This document shows positions 5,590-6,294 of a stretch of 6,294 nucleotides of DNA, in pieces. This DNA comes from an uncultured Elusimicrobiales bacterium (GTDB lineage Bacteria > Elusimicrobiota > Elusimicrobia > Elusimicrobiales > Elusimicrobiaceae). Position numbers and translations under genes: made by a program. The stretch spans positions 1 through 6,294 of the forward strand of contig CALUQA010000050.1 of NCBI GenBank assembly GCA_944322775.1, given 5' to 3'. Positions within the stretch are counted from its first letter, which is position 1. Each line of letters starts with the position of its first letter. The notes under the pieces are model-generated. The model saw only the letters and a list, made by a program, of their open reading frames with translations. It searched no databases and was not told the DNA's origin.

Positions 5590-5826
5590 TTAATTAAACT
5601 GCATGGTTTTAACGTCAAACTTTGCGGAAAGTTCTTTTACTATTTCTTCCTGTTTGCTGATGACTTCCAGCAAAATAATGCCCCCTGCGGCGCATTGCCC
5701 TTCGGCCACGTCGTGCAGGCCGATACGGGTTTTAATGCTGCAGCCAAAGCGGGTTAAAATCTCCTGCAGGGCGGCGGCCTCTTGAGTGCGGTTTTTAAGA
5801 GAAATGCCGATAATGGTGCGTGCCAT
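5590..5826 (-). CDS. TM1266-like putative [FeFe]-hydrogenase system regulator
   Basis: A 78-residue protein whose pattern matches the small 'iron-only hydrogenase system regulator' family (TM1266-like, ferredoxin-like ACT/NikR-C-type fold). It opens with strand TIIGISLKNRT, then helix EAAALQEILTRFG, then the family-typical turn IKTRIGLHDV, the strand GGIILLEVISKQEEIVKELSAKF, and a last strand VKTMQFN. Length is usual for the family. Relatives lie near [FeFe]-hydrogenase and maturase genes in anaerobes and are proposed, without firm proof, to sense or control that system. No hydrogenase gene is in this window. C29 and C45 are present, but I cannot say they bind metal. The start is firm: on the minus strand GGAGGT (5831-5836) precedes ATG by four bases. 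It is convergent with the metallo-hydrolase gene and divergent from the flavin reductase-like gene. Confidence 0.75.
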   Translation of the reverse strand: MARTIIGISLKNRTQEAAALQEILTRFGCSIKTRIGLHDVAEGQCAAGGIILLEVISKQEEIVKELSAKFDVKTMQFN

Positions 5827-5830
5827 AATT

Positions 5831-5860
5831 ACCTCCGTTTGCGTTTTTTTTACTTTAGCA
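5831..5860 (-). promoter_or_regulatory. Putative extended -10 promoter and strong RBS of the TM1266-like gene
   Basis: On the minus strand TGCTAAAGT (complement of 5852-5860) fits an extended -10 element (TGn plus four of six TATAAT matches). It is followed by an A-rich stretch and GGAGGT at 5831-5836. No clear -35 box was found, so the promoter part is tentative; the RBS is clear. Confidence 0.4.
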
Positions 5861-5879
5861 TAAATTGCCGTGTTGTGCG

Positions 5880-5903
5880 TGCTATAATAAAAAAAACGGA
5901 GGG
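5880..5903 (+). promoter_or_regulatory. Extended -10 promoter and RBS of the flavin reductase-like gene
   Basis: TGCTATAAT at 5880-5888 is a perfect extended -10 element (TGn plus consensus TATAAT). GGAGGG at 5898-5903 lies three bases before the ATG at 5907. With transcription starting about seven bases past the -10, the leader would be only some 12 bases long. No consensus -35 lies at the right distance, which extended -10 promoters tolerate. Confidence 0.6.
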
Positions 5904-5906
5904 TCT

Positions 5907-6294
5907 ATGCCATACAGAGAAATTAAATTGCCCAAGGCTCTGCTTTTTGTGGAGCCGGGGCCCGTGACGCTTATCAGCACCTTTGACGGGCATAAAAACA
6001 ACGTAATGACAATTTCCTGGACGATGCCCATTGACTTTGACGGCCGCCTGGTGCTGTGCACGGGGCCGTGGAACCTGTCTTTTAAAACCATGCTTAAAAC
6101 CAAAGAATGCGTGCTCTGCATTCCGGCCGAAGACATGCTGGAAAAAGCCGTGCGCATTGGCGACGTCAGCGGCGCGGTCTGCGACAAATTTGCCCATTTT
6201 GGCCTCAAGGCCTTACCCGCCAAAACGGTCAAAGCCCCGCTGATTGCCGGCTGCCAGGCTTGTTTGGAATGCAAAGTGGAAGGCACGGTGCCGC
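5907..6294 (+). CDS. Flavin reductase-like / FMN-binding split-barrel protein (3' truncated)
   Basis: 129 residues are visible from ATG 5907 to the window edge with no stop. The pattern is that of the flavin reductase-like domain: YREIKLPKAL, then PGPVTLISTFDGHKNNVMTISWTM (about 17-40), where PVxLIST and the N.MT.SW strand shape the FMN site. Next come RLVLCTGPWNLSFKTMLKTKECVLCIPAEDM (about 46-76) and VRIGDVSGAVCDKFAHFGL (about 82-100). Relatives are small cytosolic flavoproteins that bind FMN as a split barrel; some reduce free flavin with NAD(P)H and others have unknown partners. Family length is usually near 190 residues, so about two thirds is present. Six cysteines are visible, including CQACLEC near the edge, which is more than I would expect for the family. 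The gene has its own extended -10 promoter and a strong RBS, and is divergent from the TM1266-like gene. Confidence 0.8.
   Translation, partial: MPYREIKLPKALLFVEPGPVTLISTFDGHKNNVMTISWTMPIDFDGRLVLCTGPWNLSFKTMLKTKECVLCIPAEDMLEKAVRIGDVSGAVCDKFAHFGLKALPAKTVKAPLIAGCQACLECKVEGTVP

Noticed and set aside
5865..5888. TTGCCG at 5865-5870 as a -35 box for TATAAT at 5883-5888
   Set aside because: The spacer is only 12 bases, too short for a normal sigma-70 promoter; the extended -10 reading fits better.
5831..5903. Apparent inverted repeat ACCTCCGTTT...AAACGGAGGG in the divergent region
   Set aside because: It is explained by both diverging genes having an ACGGAGG ribosome-binding site beside an A-rich leader; no better operator symmetry was seen.
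1..6294. CRISPR arrays, tRNA or rRNA genes, insertion sequences, riboswitches
   Set aside because: No regularly spaced repeats, tRNA cloverleaf, transposase-like protein or terminal inverted repeats were seen; the window is almost filled by the listed genes.

Overview
The window is a compact bacterial segment of mixed base composition. Most genes look moderately GC-rich by eye, with one clearly AT-rich gene. Start sites have clear Shine-Dalgarno sequences, and intergenic gaps are very short. The gene content points to a fermenting or otherwise strictly anaerobic bacterium: flavodoxin-type flavoproteins, a possible Fe-S flavoprotein, a DUF362 protein, and a homologue of the TM1266-type [FeFe]-hydrogenase regulator. 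Exported flavodoxin and DUF362 lipoproteins suit a gut anaerobe. I cannot fix the phylum; a gut Elusimicrobiota-like lineage is only a guess.

Region 1 (1-4368) reads as one plus-strand operon of seven genes ending at a strong intrinsic terminator. The order is: the tail of a MerR-type regulator; a flavodoxin-fold NADPH-dependent FMN reductase/iron-sulfur flavoprotein; a cupin with an added N-terminal membrane segment; an AT-rich aldo/keto reductase; a flavodoxin with a lipoprotein-type signal peptide; a multi-helix DUF4405-type membrane protein rich in histidines; and a DUF362 lipoprotein. Junctions are tight, with ATGA overlaps at 178 and 3348 and gaps of 1-18 bases elsewhere. Four of the six complete products appear to be in or outside the membrane. 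I infer a redox module placed partly at the cell envelope and controlled by the MerR protein. Its substrate is unknown.

Region 2 (4369-5585) holds a possible 22-residue signal-peptide-like ORF and then a membrane-anchored metallo-beta-lactamase-fold hydrolase of the NAPE-PLD/RomA/UlaG-like type. The hydrolase ends at a hairpin that probably terminates transcription from both sides.

Region 3 (5586-6294) holds a small minus-strand gene for a TM1266-like hydrogenase regulator. Across an 80-base divergent promoter region lies the start of a flavin reductase-like (FMN-binding split barrel) gene that runs off the window.

The most interesting observations are these. In two operon genes, cupin and flavodoxin, the export signal appears to have been grafted in front of a normally cytosolic protein, and the old start codon and ribosome-binding site still seem present inside the ORF. 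The aldo/keto reductase has a base composition unlike its operon neighbours and looks like a late insertion. The exported flavodoxin, membrane protein and DUF362 set may be an uncharacterised envelope redox system.
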